Position numbers and translations under genes: made by a program | Shown here: positions 23,801 to 35,209 of the stretch, one piece after another | Numbering within the stretch: the stretch's first letter is position 1 | Layout: each line of letters starts with the position of its first letter | The notes under the pieces: model-generated | What the model was told of the DNA's origin: nothing | Seen by the model: only the letters and a program-made list of their open reading frames with translations | The model's database searches: none | NCBI GenBank assembly: GCA_963971425.1 | Contig: OZ020520.1 | Span: 7,668,553-7,732,552 of the forward strand | Direction of reading: 5' to 3' | Source: Bryoerythrophyllum caledonicum | Taxonomy: Eukaryota > Streptophyta > Bryopsida > Pottiales > Pottiaceae | DNA: 64,000 nucleotides

Positions 23801-25123
23801 TTATTTCAAAACGAGATACACAATATTCAAATCAGGTGTACGAACATTTAAAGAGCAACTTGAAAATACCCTACAAACCAAAATAAAATCCTCACAAATT
23901 CAAAGTGAGAGGTGTCGCAGAATTATTTCCAGGTCAACCCGATTAGAAAAAAACAGAAACTTTCTCACCATAGCGAACGTAAATATATGGTACCAATCCC
24001 TAACCAATTCAACCAAAGTTCAAAGATAAAGCGCTGCAACTGGATTAACAAGAAATCGAAAATACAGGGCACCCGACAGTCAAACCACATACCCACTGGC
24101 AAGAAGCACGCTTTCCCGTTCTGGCAGAGGCTCAAACTCGTCAAGGTCAAAATTTTCCGGCAGGGTAATCGCATGAAATGGAGCTGTAGTATGTTCAGGC
24201 GGAAGGTCTACCGCCCCAGCCTGGAAGGCCTGCTTAATCTTTGTGAGTGCTTCACTGCAGTCATGGAATAAATAGTTCACCTTTCGGGAGTAAATCCGAA
24301 CCACACCCAGCAGTAGGTGCCCAGATAACCGAAGAGCAATCGGAGCTTCGGGGAACAAAATTGAGTCTGTCATCACAACAAAACCACGTTGCGCTGAGAG
24401 TCAATGCAAGTTCAAGAAATACCAGTTATAATCTTGACAACTCCAAAAGCTAAGGTACGGCAGGAAAGAATCTATGAATGAGCTATCACCACCTTGTGCA
24501 CACATGTGGAGTGCGTTACTATTCAGAACATCAATCTAATAAGGCTTCTACTAAACCCCCATCTAACTAATTATAGTGATTGAAAAACTCCAACTGGAAT
24601 CTCCGAATTAGTAAAATTATAGACGTTTGCAGCCTTTTGGCCTCATATTCCACCCTAACTGCATCAATTGAGAATCTCGGCAAGCAAAAAGGATGGGTGG
24701 CTGAGTATTTCACAAGAAAATGCAACATTATGCTAGCCAAAAAAAGACCTCACAAGATAAAAGGCTGGTGTAAGGCGCAACATCCTACTTGCATGAACCG
24801 CTAGCGCCAACTACTGTTCCTTGATTTGACAAAAAAAAAACTCTCACCATTTTGACCGATAGTCTCAAATGTCTTTTCTCAGAGCTCACTGTGTTCTTCA
24901 TGAAAGATCATCACTTTGCAGAAAGACAACGGGCACCTAATTTCCAAAAGACTCACTGAAGGACTGAACACTTGGAGCATACGAGTTACGATAACTTACC
25001 GACAGAGACGCTGATGTTTGTTTCCGTGACTTGATTCTTCCGAAGCTTTCGCTCCAAGTGAGCAGCTATCCATATGGTCCCCAGCGGACCTTTTTTCGCC
25101 AATATCAACTGTGAATAAAACAT
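17889..25123 (-). CDS. RAD21: RAD21/SCC1-type cohesin subunit (alpha-kleisin, SYN family)
   Basis: Kleisin that closes the SMC1-SMC3 cohesin ring in the nucleus. Exons in gene order: 25000-25123, 24093-24366, 23703-23797, 23364-23413, 22618-22679, 21894-22463, 21373-21536, 20885-21023, 20548-20684, 19865-20344, 19278-19711, 19068-19101, 18761-18866, 18316-18475, 17889-17987. Phases agree throughout; 2928 nt give about 975 aa, a normal plant size. The N-terminal SMC3-binding domain is plain: MFYSQLILAKKGPLGTIWIA, then FPEAPIALRLSGHLLLGVV and the VNYLFHDC helix, then EQITLQDTME. The centre is long and acidic with a 30-bp coding repeat (19915-20100). A PRKRKPVLD block comes before VRKKAPCTRSELW. 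The C-terminal winged helix (SMC1-binding) starts at about residue 873 with GFAGWSTRTR and ends in YGEIYISALPKLVKATF. Meiotic versus mitotic paralogue cannot be decided. The start is the universal MFYS. Confidence 0.93.
18117..18205. repeat. Three intronic copies of a last-exon motif of RAD21
   Basis: GGTTGATCARCATCAAMGT occurs at about 18122, 18155 and 18187 inside the last intron. A fourth copy at about 17950-17968 lies in the last exon, where the minus strand encodes YVDVDQP. At 18117 the match extends to TTGCGGTTGATCAACATCAA. Confidence 0.85.
19915..20100 (-). repeat. 30-bp coding minisatellite in RAD21
   Basis: About six tandem 30-bp units in the tenth coding exon. In frame they give a ten-residue Glu/Ala/Val/Pro repeat of the form EAVAEPVAEA. 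The unit length keeps frame, so copy number can vary without breaking the protein. Confidence 0.9.
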
Positions 25124-26560
25124 CTTGAACCGCCGCGCTTACCAGCACTCGCCCTGGCAGCTCCGACACCTAGCAACCAGCCTCAAACTTCCCTACTCTG
25201 CCCTAAAGGCAAGGAATAAACACCAACTTCTGGCGAACGACAACAGGTTATCCTCTAAACAGAGCCTTCCTCGAGCATCACAAGGATCTCATCCCAAGGT
25301 GAACCCGTATACTGCCTGCGCGCGAATGAGCGCTGTCTTGCAACCAAACAAGGAAGCCTTCATCCTCGCCTCCAAGGCTTCAATACTGAACTTTCTCCAG
25401 CAACTCTAACTCTGAATGCAACTTCTTCCTGGAGTTTATCGGAAATCCTGGAATTGCTTCAAACGCTGCGCGCACAGCACTTGGCAAGAGCTAACTCCGG
25501 TCGAAACACTACTAGTTGAGCCCAAAGAAAGATCTCTGTAAGTATGAACTCGTCTCCTTGAACCAGTGCTCTTTACGCCCCACACACACTCCTGGTCCTC
25601 AACAGGTACCGCTAGCAAGCAGCAACACAAGGCACAGGGCCAACGAATCGAACACCAGAGACCTCCTGGAATATAACTTCAAGGCTTCCTGTAAACTCCC
25701 ATGCTCCTCCTGTAGATAAGTCAAGTTTCAATCGCAGAACCAAGTCACAATTCGCGAGAATGCCTCCAGCCTGTTAACCCCGCACCAACCCCTTCACAGG
25801 CAGCCAAAAAAAATTACTGCACCAAACACCGGAGACCCGATGCTTAGGGTCGACTCCCGGCGTCCACCGTCTCAGAAACTCCTAAAACGCACTCCTAAAA
25901 CGCACTGTCTGTATCTCCGCCCGAAACAACGAGACAATAATGGAACGCCGAACTTCGTCTCTCCGCCTCCACACTCTAATAAACCACGGCAATGCAGACT
26001 CCCGCGCAGAAATTCACGAGCGCCACATTCCCGGGCCCTGCAAGGCGGCAAACCACAGCACTCGGGGCACCTAGGGTATTTTCACCGCTGCAGAGCCGTT
26101 CCCGGAGCTCAGACGCTCGAAAGAAGCGGGAAAAAGAACGGCGAAAGAGTCGATGAGCGAGTAGCAGAGCGAGCAGATGGCGATGAACGCAGCAGCGCGC
26201 GAGAGGGATGGGAAAGCGCGAGCAGGGGTGTCTGCGCCGGGGGCATGAAGCGTGAACCAGGTGCGTCTCGCTCTCTCTCCCCTCCTTCCCTCGCCCTTCG
26301 CGGGCTCCTGCCCCGGGTCGGGTCGGGTCGGGTGACCCGGAGGCCAGCCTTTCCTTGGATTCGTCAGAATCACGTCCACCAAGCAACGGAACGCACCCAA
26401 AACATGTCACTTCACCCAATCCCAACGCTATCTACCAGTTACCCAGAATCGACGCCTGTAGGTGTAGGTACTGCTAGGTTTAGGTGCAGTGGGCGGTTTT
26501 GGGTTTTGGCCACACCTTGGCGACTGGCTCTAGAGTCAATGACTATCCAAAGTCGTCACC
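25124..26560 (-). promoter_or_regulatory. Leader and promoter region of RAD21
   Basis: This stretch upstream of the RAD21 start is GC-rich for the window, peaking at 25.9-26.4 kb with GGGTC repeats and, on the minus strand, GAGA-rich DNA at about 26260-26290. Long open frames on both strands (25840-26577 plus, 25976-26425 minus) overlap and look like by-products of GC content. It most likely holds the 5' UTR, possibly a leader intron, and the promoter. No clear TATA box. Confidence 0.45.
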
Positions 26561-26580
26561 ACACCTGGAACGAGTAGTAT

Positions 26581-26862
26581 CTACATTTTTGGTACAACCA
26601 TGGGCACTATATGATCGACGGCGTTGGGGTTGAGTGAGGTGACGACTTTGGGATTGCGACGACGAAGTCCGTTCGTTGAGGTCGACATTAGATTTGTGAG
26701 AAACCGTTCTTCGGTGGTAACAACATATTCGCCACGTCGTCCATATGTAGCAGGTGCTACGAGTGACCACCAACGATGATTCTTTGTGATGTGGATATCG
26801 TTGATGCGTAGAACACGGAGGTTTACGCTTCGGTGTTCTCTTGAAATTTGGGCGACACACAT
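26581..26862 (-). CDS. Unassigned 93-codon open frame
   Basis: An uninterrupted minus-strand frame with balanced composition (VLRINDIHITKNHRWW, ATYGRRGEYVVTTEE). I do not recognise it. It ends about 20 bp from the GC-rich RAD21 upstream region. It may be an exon fragment of a lost gene or transposon. Low confidence that it is coding. Confidence 0.2.
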   Translation of the reverse strand: MCVAQISREHRSVNLRVLRINDIHITKNHRWWSLVAPATYGRRGEYVVTTEERFLTNLMSTSTNGLRRRNPKVVTSLNPNAVDHIVPMVVPKM

Positions 26863-27045
26863 GATTCAGAATTTGGTTCATCCCGAACTTACATGACGTT
26901 ATGGTTAGCATGTAGGGGACGAATTTCTAGAAAGTGCTCCAAAAAGCAGGGATCAAGTCCTTGAAACTTGCTTTCAGGGTGCATGTGCGGGGAGCAATTC
27001 TCCTTTGAATTGGATTCTTTGGCTCTGTTTTCTTGAAACCTCAAT

Positions 27046-27739
27046 ATAGTTTTCCTGAAAGTGCTTTCCGAAGGGGAAAGCCAACATGACAGCGGTGCCA
27101 GATTGGATGAAATTTATTTAGCACAAGAGTGAATTTCCAAAAATCTCATACTCCCTTCCTTCTGCACCAATGAGATGTCTGGCAATCAATGCTCGTGAGC
27201 CCTACCCCATACAAGCTAAAGCTCCCCTGTGGTACCCTAAGTTTCCAAAAAGTTGACCGATGGTTCCCCACACCTTTCCCAAGCCAAGTCACCATGTGCG
27301 TGTGGTCCCAGTTAATATCATAAGACTCTAAGATTCCGGGTGACATGCGTGATTATCTTCCTTTCCTTTAGGAAAACTCTAATTGATCCCTTGATGTACT
27401 AGAGTTTTCCTAAAAGTAAAGGGAGGTGACCCCGGAATCTTAGAGTCTTATGTTACTAAGTGGGGCCACATATACATGGTGCCTTGGCTTGGGAAAGGTG
27501 TGGAGGATCCATTGGTCAACTTTTTGGGAACTTGGGGTACTACGGGGGAGCTTTAGTTTGCATGGGGTAGGGCTCATGAGCATTGATTGTCATTACCACT
27601 CATGCATTTCATTGGTGCAAAAAAAAAAGTATACAATTTTTGAGAGTCTTTTGTGGTGCATAAAAAAATCTCACCCTGTTTGGCACATCTACCATTCTAT
27701 CTTTCCTCTTTGGAAAGCACATTTAGGAAAACTCCACTA
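27046..27739. mobile_element. Fold-back element: about 335-bp arms in inverted repeat
   Basis: Left arm 27046-27381 and right arm 27400-27739 are imperfect inverted copies separated by only 18 bp. Matching blocks include the outer AGTTTTCCTGAAAGTGCTTTCC, an inner GACTCTAAGATTCCGGG, and GGAAAACTCTA at the tip. No coding capacity. Single-arm relatives occur at 41957-42290 and 48605-48780. Confidence 0.85.
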
Positions 27740-28635
27740 TACACTCAAAAATGCGTGGAAAAAAAAGTCTATAAATAGATATATATATATAATTTTTAGA
27801 TTCTACTTTTAAAAAATACTACCTATTGGTAAAAATACTTTTTCTTCCTAAATTTTTTTTTTTGAAATTTAATTAGTTACTTGGCACTAAAGTACATAAT
27901 TTGGCTCCTAAGTACAATATTTGTAACCCACACTCCAACTTTTTAGGTCAATGGAAATAAGACCACACCCATTGGAAATAGAATTAAGGACCACTTCCTT
28001 TCACTCCATCCCAACTTAGTTAGATTCCTTCATGCCTATTTCCACTACATATCAAGTCTTTGTAGAACCTCATGAAAAGCTAAACAACAATCATTTAATT
28101 GATTTTCAATGGTATCAATAGAAAGGGTCTCCAACTTCTATGTTTTAAGTAAATATATGTAGTACCACACATGTTATTAATTCCTTCATAGTAGAATTTG
28201 GAAGATTATGGCTTTGAAGTGATGGTGAAGAATATTTTGGACATGTTATTGAATGGGCCCGTTGCAACTTTACATGATGAATGACAATCTTACATTATGA
28301 AGAAAAAAATTGCCATTATCATATACAATTTGTGTTATATACATTTTGCACCTACTCTAAACGCTTGTACATATCATACTCAAAAACTTCTTGTAGTGAA
28401 CGCAAGTCAAAGACACTTGGATTGTACAATATTTTTTTTTAAATTTCTTGTTTTTGAAAGATTTATGATTAAAGAACTGAGTTACAATATTTAATCTTCT
28501 TCTTTTTGTGATAGCACATATACATAAACCAAAAATCAAATTCCAAAGTTTGTATATGTTCAAAACAATTAATATTATTTAAAAGACATGCATAGATTTT
28601 GGCCTGTTGGCAACATCGTGGATAAAATAGTGAGT
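27740..28635. other. No gene seen
   Basis: AT-rich intergenic DNA with long A and T runs. Short frames only. Confidence 0.5.
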
Positions 28636-29449
28636 TTAACCCCTAAAGGACCGATGTCCCCTCGGGGGACGTTTTGAGTTTGGGTAAGGTACCACGTTCT
28701 CAATTCTAGGCATTATTTTTTGAGATTTTTTATTGAATGGACAACTTTTGATTAGCTTTGCGTAGACACAAATTTCGTAGAATTCCGACTTACGGTTCAA
28801 AAGTCACAATTTATTTCACTTACATATACAAATAGTGCAGTAGTTTAGTGTGACATATCACAAATATTGTCACCAAACTTTAATAACTTCTAAATTCAAT
28901 AGAAATTCGAGCTTTTGTCCATTTAAAAGACTGAAATGTCCTCTTGGAAAGGAAATTGAGATCTTTGCATCTTCTATAGAGATTTGTGAATTTCAAATAT
29001 TTGAGAAGGATATGATATATGCAAAATATAAAGTGTATTGTTGATTCTCGGCACATAGGTGCATTGCAGGATTTTTTAGGACATCTTCTACACCTCTTCT
29101 ACTTCTAAAATTTGGTGCACATGTGCCTAACATGATCCTTTTCAAGTTAAGACAATAAAATCACGGCCCGTAGTGCAAAAAGTTGCCATAGAAGGTGGTC
29201 GAAGTTTGTTGAAGGTGTATTGTATGACCTAAAAAAGAAATTGTGTCGCACTTCAAAGGCTAATATCTTTCAATCCGTATGGTCAAACTTACCAAAAAAT
29301 TCACCACACACTCTCATACAAGTCTAGTACAAGGTCCTACGGTTAAATTTTCAAAAAAATGATTTTGTATCATTTTGTGTTGAATGCGCTGAAAATAGCA
29401 GTTTTGGAGTGTTTTTGAGGAAAAATTGCCTTGCTCCTTTAGGGGTTAA
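28636..29449. mobile_element. TTAA-family MITE, copy c (814 bp)
   Basis: Bounded by TTAA (28636-28639) followed by CCCCTAAAGGACC, and by CTCCTTTAGGGG followed by TTAA (29446-29449). Its right part aligns with copies d and e (CTTTCAATCCGTATGGTCAAA, then CATACAAGTCTAG). Non-coding. Confidence 0.8.
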
Positions 29450-29849
29450 ATAAATATGTAGGTAGATAGGAATCTAGTGAATGGATGAGGGGGCTTCAAA
29501 TTTAAAATCTAATTTTGAAAACTATCAAATATCTTTAATGGATTGAGAGTCCTAATCTATTGTGAAATGAAACTTCAATAATGAGAGTGTATTTTTAAAT
29601 ACATATGCAATAAGTCATTGATTTTGAAATTAAAGGTTCTTCAATCATATCAAAGCTGCCTCAAATGATCATTGTTTAAATCTAGGATAGATCAAATTCC
29701 TATGATTGGACAATAGGACTGCAAATTTATTTGAAATTTAACTATAGATTTCTATAAGGAAAGAATGTGCAATTGATCAAGAATTTATAATCATTGATTA
29801 TCATTACCACCTAGTAGTCGCTTCAACACCTCTAAGTCGAAAGAATTAT
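29450..29849. other. No gene seen
   Basis: AT-rich spacer between a MITE and the split repeat R. Confidence 0.5.
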
Positions 29850-30905
29850 TTTTCTTTGTCACAATGATTTGGACACAGTGGGTATCACCTTAGTATTACA
29901 TGGGTATCACCTATGCATTATAGGGGTAGCACCTTAACCCCGAAAGGCCCAAGGCATGTTCACACCAAAAGCACTTCAAAACTACTCGTTCTAGTGCAAT
30001 GAGTAATGAGGTAATCAAAACCTTTTATTTCTACATCTAACCATAGGATCTAAATAAAGACTTATTTATTAATGTCCTCCCAAAATTTTATAAACTTTGA
30101 TCGCACAGATTGAAAGATCATAGTGTCAAATTTTTGCACTACACAAGGTCTGAAAACATTACCATCATGTTAACCATGATGTTATTTCCTTGCACACCAA
30201 TTTTAAAAGGTAGAAAAGGGGTGTAGCGTATTCAAAACAAATGTGAAAGGAGTGGAGGTTCAAAAATTGCCAATTCACGTTTTATTTTTTTGTGAACTAA
30301 ATATATTTTAGAATGATAATTCAAATGATCAATAAGAAGTTTTACACCACATCTTGTGGTGGAAAAAATAAAATGTAAGAAATATAAAGATCTCTAAATT
30401 TTATGTGGAAAAGAAGAAGTTTTTTTGGTACCTTGCCCGACAAGTGTGACAATGAGTGAATATATTTGACTTAGATTATTATGCTATTTTCCACTTAAAA
30501 CAAGAGATCTTTTTTGACAATATGAAAGGAAATAATATTGTTTGCTAGTATTGAAAATATCACATTCAATAAATTGTCCTAGCAAAAAATTTTGGAGTTG
30601 TCCGACGTGCCCAATCTCCCCATTTGAAACCCAAAACCCTATAACTTTTTCATAAAATGTTGGCTATAGGGAAAAAAATTGGACTCACACAGAGCTCTTA
30701 GCAATGTCCATTTACAGTAGAAATTTCAAAAAGGAATGTTGTAAATTGACACTGTAGGAAACTGCCCAAACTCTCAAGAGTCCCCCGGGGGACTCTTGGG
30801 CCTTTAGGGGTTAACATTACATGGATAATCACTTGGACAAAACTTTATACTTTCCAAAATTTTGGACAATTCTCCATTTTCAATGAATTATGTACAAAAG
30901 CAACC
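29850..30905 (+). repeat. Dispersed repeat R, copy 2, split by a MITE
   Basis: The two halves (29850-29937 and 30811-30905) join into one R unit when the MITE at 29934-30814 is removed and one TTAA is dropped: CACC-TTAA-CATTACATGG, matching CACCTTAGTATTACATGG elsewhere in the same repeat. Confidence 0.8.
29934..30814. mobile_element. TTAA-family MITE, copy b (881 bp)
   Basis: TTAA then CCCCGAAAGGCCC at the left; GGGCCTTTAGGGG then TTAA at the right. The interior aligns over several hundred bp with copy a at 60693-61625 (shared GCACTACACAAGGTCT-like block, GGAGTGGAGGTTCAAAAATT, CACGTTTTATTTTTTTGTGA). It is nested in repeat R, which shows the TTAA target directly. Non-coding. Confidence 0.88.
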
Positions 30906-31219
30906 ACATTACATTGTTTTGGTCAAATTCAACAAATCATTTCCATTATTTGAATTATCTATATCATGATTTTTATTTTATTTCAACACATTTAATTGAA
31001 CCATTGATAAATATAAATATAAATAAAGTTAAACTTGTTGTACACTTCTTTTCAAAGGTCATCTTTCCAATCCAAAAAGTCATTAATAATTGCCATTTTG
31101 TTAGTTGAATATTTTTATCATTGAATATCTAGAAATAGATTTTTGAAAATACAGGAAAATATTAGAAAAATATAATAGAAGCTTGATTACTAAGTATAAA
31201 TTCTATGGATTAAATGTTA

Positions 31220-31569
31220 GAAGAAGAACTCCGGTCTCCGAAGGAGACCAGCGTGAATATAGTGTTTGTTCATTCTCTTTACTAAGCATATGGCCACAGG
31301 ACATAGGCTAGTGTAATAGAACTACTACCCCCTCTCGAGGATAAACCTTTATCTACACTAAGTGCTTCCCTACACTAGTTGCCTTAAAGACAACCAACAT
31401 GTCATCTCCCCCAAGGGCTTTGTGGGTCCCCATACAAAGAGGTCTTGGGACCCCCCACCATAATTGGGTGGACTATGGTGGGAGGCACCACGCCGGCAAT
31501 AGGACTTGAACTCACAACCACCTCACCGGTGTGCCATGACCCAAACCACTACACCAAGGCCGTGGTGCT
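31220..31569 (-). mobile_element. tRNA-derived SINE, full length, with 14-bp target duplication
   Basis: 350 bp on the minus strand between two copies of TGGATTAAATGTTA (31206-31219 and 31570-31583). The 5' head has the RNA polymerase III internal promoter: A box TGGTGTAGTGG (31546-31556) and B box AGTTCAAGTCC (31502-31512) at tRNA-like spacing. The 3' part has a GGTCTCC-TTC-GGAGACC hairpin and ends in a short CTT run. The last 150 bp or so match the 3' end of the LINE at 46183-47397, so the LINE machinery probably mobilises it. Confidence 0.92.
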
Positions 31570-31583
31570 TGGATTAAATGTTA

Positions 31584-32106
31584 CACATAGAATCAACAAT
31601 TATTTGCTTAAGATTTTGAAAATAAACTCAACATTGAATATCTTTGAATGAATGATATTAGCCTGATGAACCTTCAATTATTTAATTTCTATCATTTGAC
31701 TCTACTGATATATATAAATTTATATCATATCATAATTCATATCTGTATATAACAAATTCCACTATGTAACCAATGAAACCAAAACCTAGATGATACCCAC
31801 ATAGGGTCCTCCGCTAAGACAAGATATTACAACGGAAAACAATATAGATACAGAGAACATGTCAATAATTATTGAAGAATTTGATTGTTTTTTATTCTTT
31901 TAATTGCCTTTAGATATAATCAATGAAGTCAAATTTGTATTGAGTTACCACCAAGGGTGTTGGAGCATTTTAAAATATTTAAATGGATATGAATGCTTGT
32001 CGTTAACATACTACTAGGTGAACTACGTATGGTTGTTGATGAACAAGAACAAACAAAAAAAAATCATTTCTTGATGCAAGTCTAATACACAAATTCATTT
32101 TGTAAA
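31584..32106. other. No gene seen
   Basis: AT-rich spacer between the SINE and the short LINE/SINE tail. Confidence 0.5.
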
Positions 32107-32117
32107 CATGTGTAACA

Positions 32118-32221
32118 GAAGAAGAAGAAGAAGAACGTCGGTTCCCGAAGGAGACCGGCGTGAATAAAGTGTCTGTTCGTTCCACTACTAAGACCATGCC
32201 CACCGGACAAGGAATTAGTAT
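32118..32221 (-). mobile_element. 5'-truncated LINE/SINE tail (104 bp) with target duplication
   Basis: Flanked by CATGTGTAACA at 32107-32117 and 32222-32232. It contains only the shared 3' tail (GGGCATGGTCTTAGTAGTGG, AACGAACAGACACTTTATTC, the hairpin and a (CTT)n end). Whether the source was a SINE or a LINE cannot be told from this tail. Confidence 0.9.
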
Positions 32222-32232
32222 CATGTGTAACA

Positions 32233-33205
32233 CTCTACTGTTGAGATAGGGGAGGCCTAAGAATAAACTCTACCATTGATTTTCAATTGGAGTACTAGTG
32301 GGTTTCAATGGAAAATATTGATACAAGTATAGTTGTAGATAATGAACTTTTGTTTTTTAAACAAATATTTTTACATACATGTGTGATCTTTGACCCTTAT
32401 TCATGTGGGGGAAAGATAGTAGAAAATACTTATGTATAATGTGTAATGCATGAATTTTGTGTGAAAGAATGCATGTGTAAGGTACCCTAGAGGGAATTGT
32501 GATGGAACCAAACTTTTGCAAGTGCGCAAAGTTACACATCAACTTGCAATATGTTTAAATGACATCAAAAAAACATTGCGATGGATAACTTTCTGAAGGC
32601 ACTCAAACTTATGTCCATAATGCTGACAGTAACATAATGTTGCAATCAAAGGATACGGATGCGCTATTAGAGCAGACACCCTTGTGAGCGACAATTGGTT
32701 GTTTCTAGCATCATGGAAGCAAGGAAAGGATTGGATCAAGTGGTCGTATCAAGTGAGAGATCAATTTGCAGGAGAGGACACTCATGACGGCGTTGAAAAT
32801 GATAGAGGCGGCCATGATGGAATTGTTTTCGGTGTTCTACCTTGAACCTAAAAGCAATTTGGATTAAGTAAAATCCACATAGGGTCAAGAGTCATAAGTC
32901 TTTCAAGCAATATAGTAGGTTTAAAAATGAATTTGGAATAAATTGATATCCTTTCATACATTTCAATCATTTCTGTGTGAGCAAAGTAGGCTTCCTACCA
33001 ATAAAGGGGTGTTTATTTGCTTCATATGTTTTGGTGCGTGTGCCAAAAGGCTTCTGATACTTTGTTGCAGATAGCAGAGTGTCTCGTCAATTGAATGTAG
33101 AAAACTCTACTAAGTATTATAGTTGTGAACTTTCTGAGGGAAAATACGCCAACTGATTCCCTTGGACGAGCTCTTCCATCTCCATAGGGCATTTTGTGTG
33201 TTGCA
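32233..33205. other. No gene seen
   Basis: AT-rich DNA with short frames only, up to the copia insertion site. Confidence 0.5.
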
Positions 33206-33210
33206 AAATC

Positions 33211-33380
33211 TGTTAGCATTCTCAGTCTGTACAGTCATTTGTCATTGTTTCATCCTCGGTCCCCATTGGACCGCTTCTGTTGTACTGTAGCCACTTTCTC
33301 ACACCTGTATATATATGAGCCTCCATTGCTCATTACAACTCTCTTAATAAAAGCACACTCATCAGAGTGTAATTCTCACA
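33211..33380 (+). repeat. 5' LTR of the copia element (170 bp)
   Basis: Starts TGTTAGCATT and ends AATTCTCACA. A TATATATA box lies at about 33309 and an AATAAAA signal near 33347. It is unusually short for a copia LTR. Confidence 0.95.
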
Positions 33381-33392
33381 TGGTATCAGAGC
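33381..33392 (+). other. Primer binding site
   Basis: TGGTATCAGAGC immediately follows the 5' LTR and is complementary to the 3' end of initiator methionine tRNA, the standard plant copia primer. Confidence 0.92.
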
Positions 33393-34069
33393 GAACCTCT
33401 GATCCTTCACAATCACTCATCTGAGTGACACTTCTGCCCATCGCGGCTACATTATCTATCACGAGTAATCCTATTCACACCGAGAAGCTAAATGGCTAGT
33501 TCTACCGCCTCAGCTACTCTTCTGCATACACTCACTTGACAAAGCTTGACGGCAGGTTCCACTGCCACCAGCTAAGTCTAAACACAGATTGTATTCTTAC
33601 ACTTACTAGTCATGTTGTTCACTGTCGATCAAAGACTCAACTACTAATTAGGCAAAGCAAAGTCTACTTGACCGTGACATATAACTCATGCAGGTCGTGT
33701 CGTGATTGTGTGCAGGTTCTCAGACTGGTCCACGCATATCGAGTATGAGCAGATCTGCAGCTGTTCCAACACTCGAATGACTCTGCGCGTCAGGACGCCA
33801 ACTCCGAAGGTCCAGACTTCAACTTCGAATGTCCAAAACGCAGAACAACCAACAATGTTGATTGACCAGTTTTGTTTAGCTAGCCCTCCGCAACGCTCAT
33901 AACTCTCGGTAGTCAGTCCATTTTTCCCGCTGACTGCAATCCAGAAGGTCCATTTCAACGTCGTATGGAGCTTACCTGGTATTTGCGACACTTTTTATCC
34001 GCAAACAGTGAATACACATAGGAGTGCCGTTGTTTTTGAAGGACCGATACAGTCTCAACTACGACAAAC

Positions 34070-35122
34070 ATGGAGTCAGCACTCACGAGCAGAGAACTTC
34101 AGGATACGATTAAGCTACAAGGCGCCAACAATTACACACTTTGGTCTTTCAGGATTGGCATGACACTGCGTGGAGAACGCATCTGGCATCTCATAGAGAC
34201 TGATACCAATCTTCAGGCATTAATACTGGATGAATCCGACGTAGGAGAATCATCAGCTACTATCAACATAAGCTCAGCCGAACCACACAGGAAGAGCAAA
34301 ATAAATCAAACTGCCACAATAGACCAACAACAACTGGAGGACCAGAAGACCAGAGCAATGTGAATCATCGTCTCTACAATTAAGGACTCCATACTTCCTC
34401 ACATCATGCCTCTTAGAGATCCTAGACAGATGTGGAACAAACTCCGTACTCTCTATGAATCAACGTCGATCAATAGGAAGCTAATCCTAAAGATGCAACT
34501 GTATAATTTGCGAATGTCTAACAAAACGAGCATTGATGATCACCTGAGAAACATCTCCTCCCTTGTAGCACAATTAGCAAACATCAACGTAGTTTTACCC
34601 GATGAAAAATTAGTAGAGAGAATTCTCATGAGTCTCCCAGAATCATGGTCTTTCTACTGCCAATTTATTAGAGCCACGGAAAATCACGTTTCATACACAG
34701 AATTAGAATCATTGCTTCTACAAGGAGATGAACGCAGGTCGCGCTACAAGAATTACAACACTACTAAAGAAGCACTCTATACAGAGGGCATCTACAGACC
34801 TTGTGGAAGAGAAAACAGAGGTCGAAGTTTAGGCAGGATAAATAACGGTCGTGCGACTACAAGAGGCGGCGACAACATGGCGGCTCGCGGCGGTTCTCAA
34901 GCAACAACCGGCGGCGGTTCCCCAGCTTGCGGCGGCGGTCCTCTAGCCCGCAACAACAGTTTATCTACTGGGAGCAGAAACTCTAGTCAGCACTCGGATA
35001 CATAATCCTCACAATATTCTCATAATCAAGGAGTCTGCCATGAGTGTGGCAACCCAGATCACTGGGCTGACACAAGAACAAATCCGCTACCACAAGAACA
35101 AACTCAGGGAACTGCGTAGTCA
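34070..35122 (+). pseudogene. copia gag relic
   Basis: One frame starting MESALTSRELQD contains the NNYTLWSFRIGMTLR block and the PRQMWNKLRTLYES to MSLPESW region of copia capsid proteins. It is interrupted by TGA at 34361 and TAA at 35003. After the second stop the frame shows a zinc knuckle, CHECGNPDHWADTR, in which the last Cys of CX2CX4HX4C is Arg. It cannot make an intact Gag. Confidence 0.88.
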
Positions 35123-35209
35123 AACTTCAAATTGGAGAAAGAGCTCAAAGGCAAATATCGCAAAAGTTGAAGAATAAGTTGCGGAGAATCAAACAAACAC
35201 CGACACCAA

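Noticed and set aside
25840-26577. 245-codon plus-strand open frame
   Set aside because: It lies in the GC-rich RAD21 upstream region, overlaps minus-strand frames of similar size, has low-complexity Arg/Pro composition and no motif.
31500-31570. A tRNA gene on the minus strand
   Set aside because: It has A and B boxes but lies at the 5' end of a 350-bp unit with its own target duplication and no proper acceptor stem, so it is a SINE head.
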